Positions 49,062 through 58,904 are shown, numbered from the stretch's first letter. The stretch is 64,000 nt of DNA from Lysobacter oculi (GCF_003293695.1 NZ_CP029556.1:1746001-1810000), one strand, 5' to 3'. The notes: a model not told the origin generated them from the letters alone. Numbers and translations: made by a program.

Positions 49062-49571
49062 ATGGCAACGACAGGCAAGGCGCCCGGCAAGACCCTCGCC
49101 GGTCAGGATGGCAGCGGCGTGGCAACGCTCGAACTGGAGCGTTTCCTGCCCTATCGCCTGTCGCTGCTGTCGAACCGGATCAGCCAGACCATCGCCGATC
49201 TGTATGCCGACCGCTTCGGCATCGGCGTCACCGAATGGCGGGTGATCGCGGTGCTTGGCCGCTACGCCGGCCTGTCCGCCAACGAGGTCGCCGAACGCAC
49301 CGCAATGGACAAGGTGGCGGTGAGCCGGGCCGTCGCGCGTCTGCTGGAACGCGGCCTCATCGAACGCGATACCCACGGCGACGACCGCCGCCGCTCGGTG
49401 CTGGCCTTGTCGGGCGAAGGGCTGGCCGTGCATGCGCAGGTCGCGCCGCTGGCACTCGACATCGAACAGCGCCTGCTGGCCGGGCTGGACGCCGAAGAAC
49501 GCGGCCAGCTGCAACGCCTGCTGGACAAGCTGGGCGACGGCATCGGCCGGCTGGAATCGAGCGGCGGTTGA
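49062..49571 (+). CDS. MarR-family regulator of tyrosine catabolism
   Basis: This 169-residue protein has a winged helix-turn-helix (ADRFGIGVTEWRVIAVLG, NEVAERTAMDKVAVSRAVAR and the wing IERDTHGDDRRRSVLAL) between dimerisation helices. It is divergent from hpd-hmgA with 99 bases between start codons, where a perfect palindrome lies in the promoter. It is therefore very likely the repressor of that operon. The inducer is probably 4-hydroxyphenylpyruvate or homogentisate, by analogy with other systems. Confidence 0.9.
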   Translation: MATTGKAPGKTLAGQDGSGVATLELERFLPYRLSLLSNRISQTIADLYADRFGIGVTEWRVIAVLGRYAGLSANEVAERTAMDKVAVSRAVARLLERGLIERDTHGDDRRRSVLALSGEGLAVHAQVAPLALDIEQRLLAGLDAEERGQLQRLLDKLGDGIGRLESSGG

Positions 49572-49628
49572 ATCCCCCGCCCGCAGGCGCCGGCGCCACG
49601 GCGGCGTGGCCGCACCGCGGAAACGGAA

Positions 49629-49650
49629 ACGGCGGCCCGGAGGCCGCCGT
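49629..49650 (-). terminator. Terminator of the POT transporter gene
   Basis: ACGGCGGCC and GGCCGCCGT form a nine-base stem with a four-base loop, followed on the minus strand by TTTCCGTTTCC. It lies between the convergent MarR and transporter genes. Confidence 0.6.
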
Positions 49651-49673
49651 CCCGTCGATGCCTGGCGGGGCGG

Positions 49674-51206
49674 TTACTTCACGCCGGGCATGAGGCGCTG
49701 CACCAGCGGAGCCGCGAGGAAGAACAGCGCGCCCACGATCAGGCCGGCCCAGATCAGCCAAGTGAACGTGCTCGCATACTGGCCCAGCTCGCACTGCATC
49801 TTGGCCGCGCCCTGCAGGGCGGCATCGCACACCGGACCCTCGCCATGGCCGCCACCACCGGTGGCGATCGCCGAGATGCGGCCGGCCAGATAGTTGGCCA
49901 CGGCGGTGGCCAAGAACCAGCCGCCCATCGCGAGGCCGACGTTCTTCTGCGCCGACAGCTTGGTCACCATCGAAAGGCCGATCGGCGACAGGCAGAGCTC
50001 GGCCATCGTGTGGATCAGATAGAGCGCCGCAAGCCAGACCCAGGCGATCTTCACGCCATGCGCCATCGCCCCCTTCATCGCCCACACGATCACCGCGAAG
50101 CCGAGCGCGAGCCCCACCAGCGCCAGCGCGAACTTGCGCGGGATCGACGGGTTCATATTGATCTTGTCCAGCTTCGGCCACATCGCCGCGAACACCGGCG
50201 CCAGCAGCAGGATGAAGATCGAGTTTGCCGACTGGAACATGGTGAAGTGGAACGGCGCATCCACGTAGTCCTGGGCCAGGAAGTTGAGCGAGGCACCGGC
50301 CTGCTCGAACAGGGCCCAGAACAGGATGTTGGCGGCGAACAGGATGAACATGGCGACGTACCGCTTGCCCTGCTCGCTGCTTTCCGCATAGCCGCTCCAG
50401 ATCAGGTAGATCGCCAGGACCGCGAACAGGCCCAGCAGCAGGATGCCCAGGATCGCACTCTGCGCCAGCAGGAAATACACCACCGGCACCAGCAGGGCCG
50501 CGCCGATGATGACCTTGACCACCGGCCCCCAGCCCTGGTGCTGCGGCGGCGTGACGCCGACATGGCCCAGCATCCCGCGGCGGAACTGGAACACCACCAC
50601 GCCGAAGATCATGCCGATGGCGGCCGCCAGGAAGCCGTACTGGTAACCGAACCTGGCGCCGATCAGCGTGCCGCAGACGATGGGGGCGAGGAACGCACCC
50701 GCGTTGATGCCCATGTAGAAGATGGTGAAGCCCGAGTCGCGGCGCGCGTCGGAGGGCGCATAGAGCTTGCCGACCATCGCCGAGATGTTGGGCTTGAACA
50801 GCCCGTTGCCCACGACCACGATGGAAAGGCCGATCAGGAACCACTGCATCTCCGGCAGGATGAGCAGGAACAGGCCCAGCCCCATCAGCAGGCCGCCGAC
50901 AATGATCGAACGCTGATAGCCGAGGTAACGGTCGGCGATCATGCCGCCGAGGACGCCGGTGGCGTAGACCAGCGAGGTGAAGCCGCCATAGACCAGCGAC
51001 GCCTCCTTCTTGGCCTCGCCTTCCGGCAGATGGGCGAAGAACTGCGCCGCCACATAGACCGCCAGCAGGGCGCGCATGCCGTAATAGGCAAAGCGTTCCC
51101 ACAGTTCGGCGGTGAACAGCATCCACAACTGCTTGGGATGCCCCATCAACTCCCCCGGCGGGGGCGGGACGAACGGTTCGTTACTGTTGGCAGCGGCTCC
51201 GCTCAT
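49674..51206 (-). CDS. POT-family proton-dependent oligopeptide transporter
   Basis: This 510-residue transporter has about 14 helices and the POT proton-coupling motif ELWERFAYYGMRALL (ExxERFxYYG). It also has GGMIADRYLGYQRSI and FTIFYMGINAGAFLAPIVCG (PTR2 signature 2). It takes up di- and tripeptides with protons. The ATG has GGGGAGG upstream. It stands alone between marR and the CbiM-like gene. Confidence 0.94.
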   Translation of the reverse strand: MSGAAANSNEPFVPPPPGELMGHPKQLWMLFTAELWERFAYYGMRALLAVYVAAQFFAHLPEGEAKKEASLVYGGFTSLVYATGVLGGMIADRYLGYQRSIIVGGLLMGLGLFLLILPEMQWFLIGLSIVVVGNGLFKPNISAMVGKLYAPSDARRDSGFTIFYMGINAGAFLAPIVCGTLIGARFGYQYGFLAAAIGMIFGVVVFQFRRGMLGHVGVTPPQHQGWGPVVKVIIGAALLVPVVYFLLAQSAILGILLLGLFAVLAIYLIWSGYAESSEQGKRYVAMFILFAANILFWALFEQAGASLNFLAQDYVDAPFHFTMFQSANSIFILLLAPVFAAMWPKLDKINMNPSIPRKFALALVGLALGFAVIVWAMKGAMAHGVKIAWVWLAALYLIHTMAELCLSPIGLSMVTKLSAQKNVGLAMGGWFLATAVANYLAGRISAIATGGGGHGEGPVCDAALQGAAKMQCELGQYASTFTWLIWAGLIVGALFFLAAPLVQRLMPGVK

Positions 51207-51332
51207 GCGGCCTCCCCTTGGTGCTACGGAAAAAGACGGCCGAGGATGACCGACCGACCCGGCAGCCGTCAAACGCGGGAAACCGCGCCGCCGCGGGGAA
51301 TCGAACCGCGTCTGCGCATTCAGCGTTGGTCC

Positions 51333-51977
51333 TCAATCCCGTCCGGACAGGTACTTCGCGTCATCGAAGCTGGCGCACCAGTGCGGGCGGTAGGCCACCA
51401 CCAGCGCCAGCGCCCCGCCGGTGAAGAAGGCCTCGCCGAAGGACATCGGGATGGCGGCGATCAGATACGGCACCGCCTCCCCGCCCAGCCCGTGTGTCAC
51501 CGCCGCCTTCGCCAGCACCGAGGCCAGCATCGACAATCCGGCCGCGAAGAACGCATTGCCCAGGATGTAGATGAAGATGTGCGCCGGCAGCATCTTCGTC
51601 ACCAGCGCGCCGAAGGCCACGGTCACCGCCACCGGCAGCGCGTCGTTGGCTAGGAAGTCCCAGCCCCAGCCCAGCCAGACACGGCCGAGCAGTGCCCAGG
51701 CCGCGCTCACCACCGCCAGCGCGACCAGCGCGAAGCGCGCGCCGAACATCAGCGTGGCGATGGCGGCGCCGAGGAAATGCAAGTTGATGCCTATCGCCGA
51801 CTGCGTGCTGGGCGCGCGCAGCAGGATGACCAGCGCGATGAAGATGGCGAAGACGCGCTGCGCCTCGGCATCGTCGGCGACCTTGTGCCACGGCAGCCTG
51901 CGTACAGCCCAGGCCAGCACCGCGACCGCGGCCAGCAGGCCCCACCACCGCCATTCCGACGGCAGCTGCGCGGTCAC
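51333..51977 (-). CDS. CbiM-like integral membrane protein co-translated with tryptophan 2,3-dioxygenase
   Basis: This 214-residue protein has about six or seven helices and the sequence [20 protein letters not shown] followed by [20 protein letters not shown]. It resembles the COG3235/CbiM group of substrate-capture membrane proteins (from memory). Translation starts at a GTG that overlaps the kynA stop as GTGA. No ECF ATPase lies nearby, so an energy-coupling transport role is unproven. Coupling to kynA suggests a role in tryptophan or kynurenine handling. Confidence 0.72.
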   Translation of the reverse strand: MTAQLPSEWRWWGLLAAVAVLAWAVRRLPWHKVADDAEAQRVFAIFIALVILLRAPSTQSAIGINLHFLGAAIATLMFGARFALVALAVVSAAWALLGRVWLGWGWDFLANDALPVAVTVAFGALVTKMLPAHIFIYILGNAFFAAGLSMLASVLAKAAVTHGLGGEAVPYLIAAIPMSFGEAFFTGGALALVVAYRPHWCASFDDAKYLSGRD

Positions 51978-52861
51978 TTCGCGGCGCTGTCCTCGCCGTA
52001 GCCGCGTTCCGGGCCGATGGTGGTGCGGACTTCGAACAGTTCCGGGAAGAAGGTCAGGTCGAGCGCGCGCTTGAGGAAGTCCACGCCCGACGAACCGCCC
52101 GTGCCACGCTTGAACCCGATGATCCGCATCACCGTGCGCATGTGGCGGAAGCGCCAGAGCTGGAACTGCGTTTCCAGATCGACCAGGTCCTCGCACAGGG
52201 CGTACTCGCGCCAGTAGCGATCGGTGTCTTCGTAGATCTTCTCGAACACCGGCACCAGCGCGGCATCCAGCACGTGCGGCTTCGTCCAGTCACGTTCCAG
52301 GTGATCCGCCGGCACCGCATGGCCCCAGCGCGCGAGATAGCGCAGGAATTCGTCGTACAGGCTCGGCATGTGCAGCACCGCTTCCAGCCGCGCATGCGCG
52401 GCTTCGTCATGCTTGAACACCTTGACCATGCCGGCGTTCTTGTTGCCCAGCAGGAACTCCACGGTGCGGTACTGCAGCGACTGGAAGCCGCTGGACGGCC
52501 CCAGCACTTCGCGGAACTCCATGTATTCGGAGGGGGTGAGCGTCTCCAGCACCGACCACTGGTTGGTCAGCTGGTCGAGCACGCGCTTGCAGCGCGACAC
52601 CACTTTGCCGAACTGCCAGACGCGGTCGTGGCGCAGGTGATCGACGGCGGCGCTGAGTTCGTGGATCAGCAGCTTCAGCCAGAGCTCGCTGGTCTGGTGC
52701 TGGATGATGAACAGCATCTCGTCGTGATGCGGCGGCTGCGAGAGCGGGTTCTGCGCCGCCAGCAACTGGTCCAGCTGCAGGTAGCCGCCGTAGGTCATGC
52801 GCCCGGACAGGTCCGTAAGGATGCCCGATTCGAGCGCGCGTTCGTTGTTGTCGATGGCCAT
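51974..52861 (-). CDS. kynA: Tryptophan 2,3-dioxygenase
   Basis: This 295-residue heme enzyme opens the indole ring of tryptophan to N-formylkynurenine. It has [40 protein letters not shown] and the proximal heme His240 in [20 protein letters not shown]. All are strongly conserved. No other kyn gene lies in the window. It diverges from the 2-oxo acid dehydrogenase operon. Confidence 0.97.
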   Translation of the reverse strand: MAIDNNERALESGILTDLSGRMTYGGYLQLDQLLAAQNPLSQPPHHDEMLFIIQHQTSELWLKLLIHELSAAVDHLRHDRVWQFGKVVSRCKRVLDQLTNQWSVLETLTPSEYMEFREVLGPSSGFQSLQYRTVEFLLGNKNAGMVKVFKHDEAAHARLEAVLHMPSLYDEFLRYLARWGHAVPADHLERDWTKPHVLDAALVPVFEKIYEDTDRYWREYALCEDLVDLETQFQLWRFRHMRTVMRIIGFKRGTGGSSGVDFLKRALDLTFFPELFEVRTTIGPERGYGEDSAAK

Positions 52862-53002
52862 GCGGCGGATTCTCGCACGCGCCCAACGGTGCCGGACCTG
52901 ACTTCGGTCAACCGCGCGGCCCCGCCGATGCCGCAGCGCGCAACGGTTCCTTACCCGTGGCTCGTTATCATGAATGCACCACCCGCACGCCGGATGCATC
53001 GC

Positions 53003-54076
53003 ATGACCCTTGCCGCACAGTTCGAGATCGAATACCTGCAGTGCCTCAAGCCCGATGGCACGCTCAACGGCCCACTGCCCCCGGCAGTCGCGGATCCGTC
53101 GAAGCTGGTTCCCCTCTTCAAGCGCATGTTGTTCGTGCGCACCTTCGACACCAAGGCCATCGCGCTGCAGCGCACCGGCAAGCTCGGCACCTATGCCGCC
53201 TGTCTGGGCCACGAGGCCACGCATGTCGGCATCGGCGCCTCGATGACGCCCGATGACGTCTTCGCCCCCAGTTACCGCGAATACGGTGCCCAGTTCATGC
53301 GCGGGGTGAAGCCGCGCGACGTGCTGATGTACTGGGGCGGCGACGAACGCGGCAATGATTTCGAAGTGCCGCGCAACGACTATCCGTGGTGCGTGCCGAT
53401 CTCCACCCAGATGCTGATGGCGGCCGGCGCGGCGCTCTCCTTCAAGCTGCGCGACCAGAAGCGCGTCGCCGTCGCCTGCTGCGGCGATGGTGGCTCGTCG
53501 AAGACCGACTTCTACGCCGCGGTGAATTCCGGCGGCGCCTACCAGTTGCCGCTGGTGCTCTGCGTCATCAACAACGGCTGGGCGATCTCGGTGCCGCGCA
53601 AGGCGCAGACCGGCGCGCAGACGCTCGCGCAGAAGGGCCTGGCCGGTGGCCTGAACTGCCTGCAGGTGGATGGCAACGACATCGTCGCCGTGCTGGAAGC
53701 GATGCGCCGCGCCACCGAACGCGCGCGCAATGGCGAAGGCGGCAGCGTCATCGAATTCATGACCTATCGCCTGCACGACCACACCACCGCCGACGACGCC
53801 CGCCGTTACCGCGGCGAGGACGAGGTGAAGGACGCCTGGACGCGCGAACCCTTCCTGCGCCTGCGCAAATACCTGACCGACCTCAAGCTGTGGAGCGAGG
53901 AACAGGAAGCCGCCTGGCTGAAGGAATGCGGCGAACTGGTCGATGCCGAGATCAACGCCTACCTGGAAACGCCGGTGCAGCCGGTCGAGGCGATGTTCGA
54001 TTACCTCTATGGCGACATGCCGGCGGACGTGCTGGCCCAACGCGAGGCGGCGATCGCCCTGGAGAAGCGCGCATGA
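53003..54076 (+). CDS. 2-oxo acid dehydrogenase E1 component, alpha subunit
   Basis: This 357-residue thiamin-diphosphate subunit has [29 protein letters not shown] and the cofactor motif [20 protein letters not shown] with its closing INNGWAIS. The phosphorylation-loop-like [16 protein letters not shown] follows. Similar E1-alpha proteins serve branched-chain 2-oxo acids or pyruvate. Which is unclear here, but the sequence leans toward the BkdA/acetoin-type branch rather than AceE. An ATG 11 codons earlier is a possible start. Its stop overlaps the next gene (ATGA). Confidence 0.9.
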   Translation: MTLAAQFEIEYLQCLKPDGTLNGPLPPAVADPSKLVPLFKRMLFVRTFDTKAIALQRTGKLGTYAACLGHEATHVGIGASMTPDDVFAPSYREYGAQFMRGVKPRDVLMYWGGDERGNDFEVPRNDYPWCVPISTQMLMAAGAALSFKLRDQKRVAVACCGDGGSSKTDFYAAVNSGGAYQLPLVLCVINNGWAISVPRKAQTGAQTLAQKGLAGGLNCLQVDGNDIVAVLEAMRRATERARNGEGGSVIEFMTYRLHDHTTADDARRYRGEDEVKDAWTREPFLRLRKYLTDLKLWSEEQEAAWLKECGELVDAEINAYLETPVQPVEAMFDYLYGDMPADVLAQREAAIALEKRA

Positions 54077-55059
54077 GCGACACCCCCATCAGCCTGATCG
54101 AAGCGATCACGCAGGCCCTCGCCTATGAAATGAAGCACGACGATGCGGTCGTGGTGCTCGGCGAGGACGTCGGCGTCAACGGCGGCGTGTTCCGTGCCAC
54201 CGCCGGCCTGCAGCAGCAGTTCGGCGACATGCGCGTGCTCGACACGCCGCTGGACGAAACCACCATCGCCGGCCTCACCGTCGGCATGGCCTCGCAGGGC
54301 ATGAAGCCGGTGGCCGAAGCGCAGTTCGACGGCTTCATGTACCCGATGGTCGACTTCATCATCTGCCACGCCGCGCGCATGCGTTACCGCACGCGTGGCC
54401 GCCTGACCTGCCCGATGGTGCTGCGCGTGCCGTGGGGCGGCGGCATCCGCGCGCCGGAGCACCACAGCGAAGCCAACGAATCCATCTTCACCAACGTGCC
54501 CGGCCTGCGCGTGGTCATGCCGTCCAGCCCGCAGCGCGCCTACGGCCTGCTGCTGGCCGCGATCCGCGACCCGGACCCGGTGATCTACATGGAGCCCAAG
54601 CGCATCTACCGCCAGTACAAGGAACTGGTGCCGGATGACGGCGAAGCGCTGCCGCTCGATGTCTGCTTCGTGCTGCGCGACGGCAGCGACATCACCCTGG
54701 TCACCTGGGGCGCGCAGGTCAAGGAAACGCTGGAAGCCGCCGAGGCGCTGGCGAAGGAAGGCATCAGCGCGGAAGTGATCGATGTCGCCACGTTGAAGCC
54801 GCTCGACTTCGCCACCATCGCCGAGTCCGTGCAGAAGACCGGCCGCTGCGTGATCGTGCACGAGGCCGCCAAGACCGCCGGCTTCGGTGCCGAGATCGCC
54901 GCGCGCGTCGCCGAGGAATGCCTGTTCGACCTGCTCGCGCCGGTCGAGCGCGTCACCGGTTACGACACCCACATCCCGCTGTTCCGCCTTGAAATGAAGT
55001 ACCTGCCGAGCGTGGACAAGATCGTCGCCGCGGCCAAGCGCGCCGTCGCGCACAGTTAA
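54073..55059 (+). CDS. 2-oxo acid dehydrogenase E1 component, beta subunit
   Basis: This 328-residue subunit has [20 protein letters not shown], the [19 protein letters not shown] region that binds K+ and TPP pyrophosphate, and [20 protein letters not shown]. The C-terminal domain has [18 protein letters not shown] and [15 protein letters not shown]. It pairs with the alpha subunit in an alpha2-beta2 E1. The start codon overlaps the alpha stop codon. Confidence 0.95.
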   Translation: MSDTPISLIEAITQALAYEMKHDDAVVVLGEDVGVNGGVFRATAGLQQQFGDMRVLDTPLDETTIAGLTVGMASQGMKPVAEAQFDGFMYPMVDFIICHAARMRYRTRGRLTCPMVLRVPWGGGIRAPEHHSEANESIFTNVPGLRVVMPSSPQRAYGLLLAAIRDPDPVIYMEPKRIYRQYKELVPDDGEALPLDVCFVLRDGSDITLVTWGAQVKETLEAAEALAKEGISAEVIDVATLKPLDFATIAESVQKTGRCVIVHEAAKTAGFGAEIAARVAEECLFDLLAPVERVTGYDTHIPLFRLEMKYLPSVDKIVAAAKRAVAHS

Positions 55060-55068
55060 GGAATAGAC

Positions 55069-56475
55069 ATGACGAAGAAGACCTTCAACCTCCCCGACCT
55101 CGGCGAAGGACTGCCGGACGCGACCATCGTCGAGTGGTACGTCAAGGAAGGCGACACCATCAAGCTCGACGACAACCTGGTCTCGATGGAAACCGCGAAG
55201 GCGGTGGTCGACGTGCCCTCGCCGGTCAGCGGCAAGGTGGTGAAACTCTCCGGCGCGGCGGGCGACATCATCGTCACCGGTTCGATGCTGGCCGAGTTCG
55301 AGATGGACATGTCGATGCCACAGCGTGCCGAAGGCCAGGACACCGGCCACCACCACGGCGGCGGCCACAGCGTCGGTTCACCCGATCCGGCGCCGGACAA
55401 CAAGGTGGTGGCATCGAGCGAAGGCGGCGCGATCAAGGCGACCGACAAGCCGCAGCCGGAAGACGCCAACGCCAATGCCGCGGCCAAGCAGGACGCCGGC
55501 ACCGTGGTCGGTGCGATGCAGGTCGGTGACTCCGTGCATGCCGAGGCCGCGATGGCGGTCGGTGGCGTCAAGGCCGTGCCCGCCGTGCGCGCGATGGCCC
55601 GCAAGCTCGGCGTCGACCTCACCCGCGTCCGCGCCAGCGGCCCCTATGGCGTGGTGACGATGGGCGACGTCAAGCAGGCCGCCGCCGACGGCAGCGCCAA
55701 GATCGGCAGCGCGCCGGTCCAGCGCGCGGTCGATGCGCCCGTGGCCGCCACCCGCGCGGCCCCGCAGGCAGCGCAGCGCAGCACGCTCTCGCAGGGCGGC
55801 AAGCCGATGCGCACGCAGCCGCCGGGCGTCGCCGCGACCGGCCAGCCCGAGCAGCTCAAGGGCGTGCGCCGCAACATGGCGCGGGTCATGGCCGATGCGC
55901 ACGCGCAGGTCGTCCCGACCACGCTGGTCGATGACGCCGACCTGCACCAGTGGATCGGCAAGCAGGACATCACCGCCCGCCTGGTGCGCGCCATCGTCGC
56001 CGCCTGCAAGGAGGTGCCCGCGCTCAACGCGTGGTTCGAAGGCAATGCGCTGACCCGCACCCTGCACCCGCACGTGGACATCGGCATCGCCGTGGACACC
56101 GACGACGGCCTGTTCGTGCCCGCCCTGCGCAACGCCGACATGCTTGACGCCCACGGCGTGCGCGCCGCGATCAAGCGCCTGCGCACCCAGGTGGAAGACC
56201 GTTCGATCCCGTCGTCGGAGCTGTCCGGCTACACCATCTCGCTGTCGAACTTCGGCATGTTCGCCGGCCGCTACGCGACGCCGGTGGTGGTGCCGCCGTG
56301 CGTGGCGATCATCGGCGCCGGCAAGCTCTGCCACGACGTGGTCGCGGTGATGGGCGGCATCGAAGTGCATCGCCGCATGCCGATCTCGCTGACCTTCGAC
56401 CACCGCGCCTGCACCGGCGGCGAGGCGGCACGCTTCCTCAAGGCCCTGCTCGACGACCTGGCCCGCCCGAACTGA
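55069..56475 (+). CDS. 2-oxo acid dehydrogenase E2 component (dihydrolipoyl acyltransferase)
   Basis: This 468-residue protein has one lipoyl domain (lipoyl-Lys in VSMETAKAVVDVPSP, about residue 44), a long Ala/His/Gly linker, an E3-binding domain (AVPAVRAMARKLGVDLTRVR) and a C-terminal acyltransferase domain. The usual DHRxxDG active-site motif reads DHRACTGGEAARF, with Thr in place of Asp, a variant I believe is common in related xanthomonad proteins. It starts nine bases after E1-beta. No E3 (lpd) gene is in the window. Confidence 0.94.
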   Translation: MTKKTFNLPDLGEGLPDATIVEWYVKEGDTIKLDDNLVSMETAKAVVDVPSPVSGKVVKLSGAAGDIIVTGSMLAEFEMDMSMPQRAEGQDTGHHHGGGHSVGSPDPAPDNKVVASSEGGAIKATDKPQPEDANANAAAKQDAGTVVGAMQVGDSVHAEAAMAVGGVKAVPAVRAMARKLGVDLTRVRASGPYGVVTMGDVKQAAADGSAKIGSAPVQRAVDAPVAATRAAPQAAQRSTLSQGGKPMRTQPPGVAATGQPEQLKGVRRNMARVMADAHAQVVPTTLVDDADLHQWIGKQDITARLVRAIVAACKEVPALNAWFEGNALTRTLHPHVDIGIAVDTDDGLFVPALRNADMLDAHGVRAAIKRLRTQVEDRSIPSSELSGYTISLSNFGMFAGRYATPVVVPPCVAIIGAGKLCHDVVAVMGGIEVHRRMPISLTFDHRACTGGEAARFLKALLDDLARPN

Positions 56476-56477
56476 CC

Positions 56478-56858
56478 ATGCTGCGTGCGCTGGTCCCGAT
56501 GCTGCGGGTGCCGGATGTGCCGGCCACCGTGGCCTGGTACCGCGACACGCTTGGTTTCACCGCCCAGTACGACGGCAGCGACGGCTGGGCCTGCCTTGAA
56601 CGTGACGGCATCGAACTGATGCTGTCGGCGTTCAACGCCCACGAAGGCGATGAGGCAACCGCCTTCACCGGCTCGCTTTACCTGCGCTGCGATGACGTGG
56701 ACGCATGGTGGGACCGGCTGCGCGACATCGCGCCGGTCTGCCACCCCATCGAAAACTTCGACTACGGCATGCGCGAATTCGCGGTGCGCGATCCGAACGG
56801 TTTCCTGCTGCAGTTCGGGCAGCCGGTCGACGATCCGCCCGGCACCCACGAGCGCTGA
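56478..56858 (+). CDS. VOC-family (glyoxalase/bleomycin-resistance fold) protein
   Basis: This 126-residue protein has the paired beta-alpha-beta-beta-beta modules of the vicinal oxygen chelate fold. VPDVPATVAWYRDTLGFTAQ starts the first, and YGMREFAVRDPNGFLLQFGQ ends the second with a Glu metal ligand position. It follows the E2 gene by two bases, so it is likely co-translated. Function is unknown; lyase, dioxygenase or binding roles are all possible. Confidence 0.85.
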   Translation: MLRALVPMLRVPDVPATVAWYRDTLGFTAQYDGSDGWACLERDGIELMLSAFNAHEGDEATAFTGSLYLRCDDVDAWWDRLRDIAPVCHPIENFDYGMREFAVRDPNGFLLQFGQPVDDPPGTHER

Positions 56859-56883
56859 TCGCGCACCCGCAACGGGCGCCGCC

Positions 56884-58191
56884 TTACTTCAGCGCGTCTT
56901 CCAGGAAAGCGGCCAAGGCTGCATTTACCTCGTCGCTGCCGACGCCCTCGCCCAGCTGGAAATCGCTGGCCGCGCCGCCCTCTCCCAGCGCGCCGGTCTT
57001 CATCGCCGCCACCCGCTGGCCGGCTTCGCGCGGGGAGTCGAAACCCCGGCTCACCAGCAGCAGGCGGTCGCCTTGCACCAGCTTGAAGTAGAACTTGCCA
57101 TCGGCCTCGCGGTATTGCTTGAAGGTCGGCAGCTCCATCTTCTCGCGCGCGACCGGTGCCGCATCGGCGGCGGCCTGGCCCAGGTCGCGCAGGCCGACCG
57201 CATTGCGCAGGGTGGCCAGCGTCGGCGTGGCGTAGCGCGCACGCAGGCGGGTCGCGCCATCACGCAGGATCGCCTCGATCTCGGCGGGCCGGGCGATGAG
57301 CGTCTCGTAGCGTTCGCGCATCGGCGCGATCTCGGCATCGATGCGCTCGAACAGCTTCTGCTTGGCGTCGCCCCAGCCGATGCCGGCGGCGAAGGCCTCG
57401 CGCATCGCCATGGTTTCCTCCGGCGTGGCGAAGGCCTGGTAGAGCTGGAACAGCGCGGAGCCTTCGGTGTCCTTGGGCTCGCCCGGCGCGCGCGAGTCGG
57501 TGACGATGCCCATGATCAGGCGGCGCAGCTCGGCCGGCGGCGAAAACAGCGGGATGGTGTTGTCGTAACTCTTCGACATCTTGCGGCCATCGAGGCCGGG
57601 CAGCGTGGCCACGTTCTCGTCGATCGCCACTTCCGGCAGCACGAAATGCTCGCCATACAGATGGTTGAAGCGCTGGCCGAAGTCGCGCGCCATCTCGATG
57701 TGCTGCACCTGGTCGCGACCCACCGGCACGCGCTCGGCATTGAAGATGAGGATGTCGGCGGCCATCAGCACCGGATACATGAAGAGCCCGGCGCTCACGC
57801 CCGCATCATCGTCCTCGCCTTCTGCGCGGTTGCGGTCCACCGCCGCCTTGAAGGCGTGCGCGCGGTTGAGCAGGCCCTTGCCGGCGACGCAGGTGAGCAG
57901 CCAGGTGAGCTCGGGGATTTCCGGGATGTCGCTCTGGCGGTAGAACCAGTTCTTCTCGACATCCAGCCCGCAGGCCAGCCACGTCGCGGCGATTTCCAGC
58001 GTGGAGCGCTGCACACGCGCCGGGTCCTGCGCCTTGATCAGCGCGTGGTAGTCGGCGAGGAAATAGAAGTTCTCGGCATCCGCCGACTGCGCGCTGGCCA
58101 GCGCCGGGCGGATGGCGCCGACGTAATTGCCGAGATGCGGCGTGCCGGAGGTGGTGATGCCGGTGAGGATGCGGACGGGGCGGGCGGACAT
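56884..58191 (-). CDS. trpS: Tryptophanyl-tRNA synthetase with C-terminal YegP-like extension
   Basis: This 435-residue class I synthetase has ILTGITTSGTPHLGNYVGAI (HIGH-like TPHLGN) and DGRKMSKSYDNTIPL (KMSKS). The catalytic body ends near residue 335, the length of E. coli TrpS. About 100 extra residues follow, with FKQYREADGKFYFKLVQGDR and SRGFDSPREAGQRVAAMKTG, which resemble the DUF1508/YegP module. The ATG fits the family start. It converges with the VOC gene. Confidence 0.94.
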   Translation of the reverse strand: MSARPVRILTGITTSGTPHLGNYVGAIRPALASAQSADAENFYFLADYHALIKAQDPARVQRSTLEIAATWLACGLDVEKNWFYRQSDIPEIPELTWLLTCVAGKGLLNRAHAFKAAVDRNRAEGEDDDAGVSAGLFMYPVLMAADILIFNAERVPVGRDQVQHIEMARDFGQRFNHLYGEHFVLPEVAIDENVATLPGLDGRKMSKSYDNTIPLFSPPAELRRLIMGIVTDSRAPGEPKDTEGSALFQLYQAFATPEETMAMREAFAAGIGWGDAKQKLFERIDAEIAPMRERYETLIARPAEIEAILRDGATRLRARYATPTLATLRNAVGLRDLGQAAADAAPVAREKMELPTFKQYREADGKFYFKLVQGDRLLLVSRGFDSPREAGQRVAAMKTGALGEGGAASDFQLGEGVGSDEVNAALAAFLEDALK

Positions 58192-58264
58192 TGCGGGAAT
58201 CGAAGCCGGGAAAGCGGCCAGTTTAACCGTGCGGGCCCCGCGCCCTGCCCCGCCTCCCCCGCCA

Positions 58265-58301
58265 CAAAAGCGGACGGGCAAGCCCTGGGCCTGCCCGTCC
58301 G
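58265..58301 (-). terminator. Terminator after the csbD-like gene
   Basis: CGGACGGGCA and TGCCCGTCCG form a ten-base stem around an 11-base loop, followed on the minus strand by CTTTTGTG. It lies 46 bases after the stop codon of the CsbD-like gene, inside the trpS leader. Confidence 0.75.
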
Positions 58302-58347
58302 GGATGCGTGGATGCCTGCCGCACCCACGGATGTGCGTGGCGCTCTG

Positions 58348-58548
58348 TCAGTGCAGGCCGCGCTCGAAATCGCGCACTTCGTCGTCGGCGCGTTTCTCGT
58401 CCCAGCCGTACTGCTCGCGCAGCTTGCCGGCGAGGTATTTGGCGTCACCCGCCGCGACATCGAAGACGTCGTCGGTGAGGTCGCCCCAGCGCGCCTGCGC
58501 CTTGCCCTTCAGCTGCTGCCACTTGCCGGCAATGATGTCCTTGTTCAT
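58348..58548 (-). CDS. CsbD-family stress protein
   Basis: This 66-residue protein matches the CsbD/YjbJ family: [40 protein letters not shown] and the [16 protein letters not shown] end. Members are small, abundant, acidic stress-induced proteins with no known activity. It is monocistronic with its own terminator. Confidence 0.93.
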   Translation of the reverse strand: MNKDIIAGKWQQLKGKAQARWGDLTDDVFDVAAGDAKYLAGKLREQYGWDEKRADDEVRDFERGLH

Positions 58549-58700
58549 GCATGACTCCTGCGGTGCGTTAGTGACTCATCGTCACGTGGACAACTTGGCC
58601 GCCGCTGCGTTGCGATTGCGTTGGCCGCGCGTTAACGGCTGTGCGGGCGGTTCATCGCGGTGAATGCGGCATTGCATCCAGCGCAGCACATCCACCCAAC

Positions 58701-58727
58701 AAAAAGGGCCGACGCAATGCCGGCCCC
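58701..58727 (-). terminator. Terminator of the entericidin-like gene
   Basis: On the minus strand GGGCCG and CGGCCC pair around nine bases and are followed by TTTTT, 25 bases after the stop codon. Confidence 0.8.
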
Positions 58728-58751
58728 TCGTGCATCAGGCAACCGCGTGGA

Positions 58752-58904
58752 TCAGCAGCGGCCGTCCTTGCAGTCCTGCGCCTTGTCTTCGACCTTCTCA
58801 CCGGCCTTCTGCACGTCCTTGCCGGCGCCGGCGATGGTGTTGCAGGCACTCAGGGTGCCCATCGAGAACATGGCGAGCATCGCTACGAGCATCAAACGCT
58901 TCAT
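58752..58904 (-). CDS. Entericidin-like small lipoprotein
   Basis: This 50-residue protein has a signal ending GTLSACNTIAGAGKDVQKAG, with the lipobox LSAC. The mature part, rich in Lys, Asp and Gly, follows the entericidin A/B pattern (NTxxGxGxDVxxAGxxxxxAA). The last residues CKDGRC add a Cys pair not seen in E. coli entericidins. The family members are envelope lipoproteins linked to programmed lysis or stress. It has its own terminator. Confidence 0.9.
   Translation of the reverse strand: MKRLMLVAMLAMFSMGTLSACNTIAGAGKDVQKAGEKVEDKAQDCKDGRC

Noticed and set aside
51333..52196. Longer upstream start for the CbiM-like gene
   Set aside because: The extension lies wholly inside kynA in another frame, and the GTG that overlaps the kynA stop is a normal coupled start.
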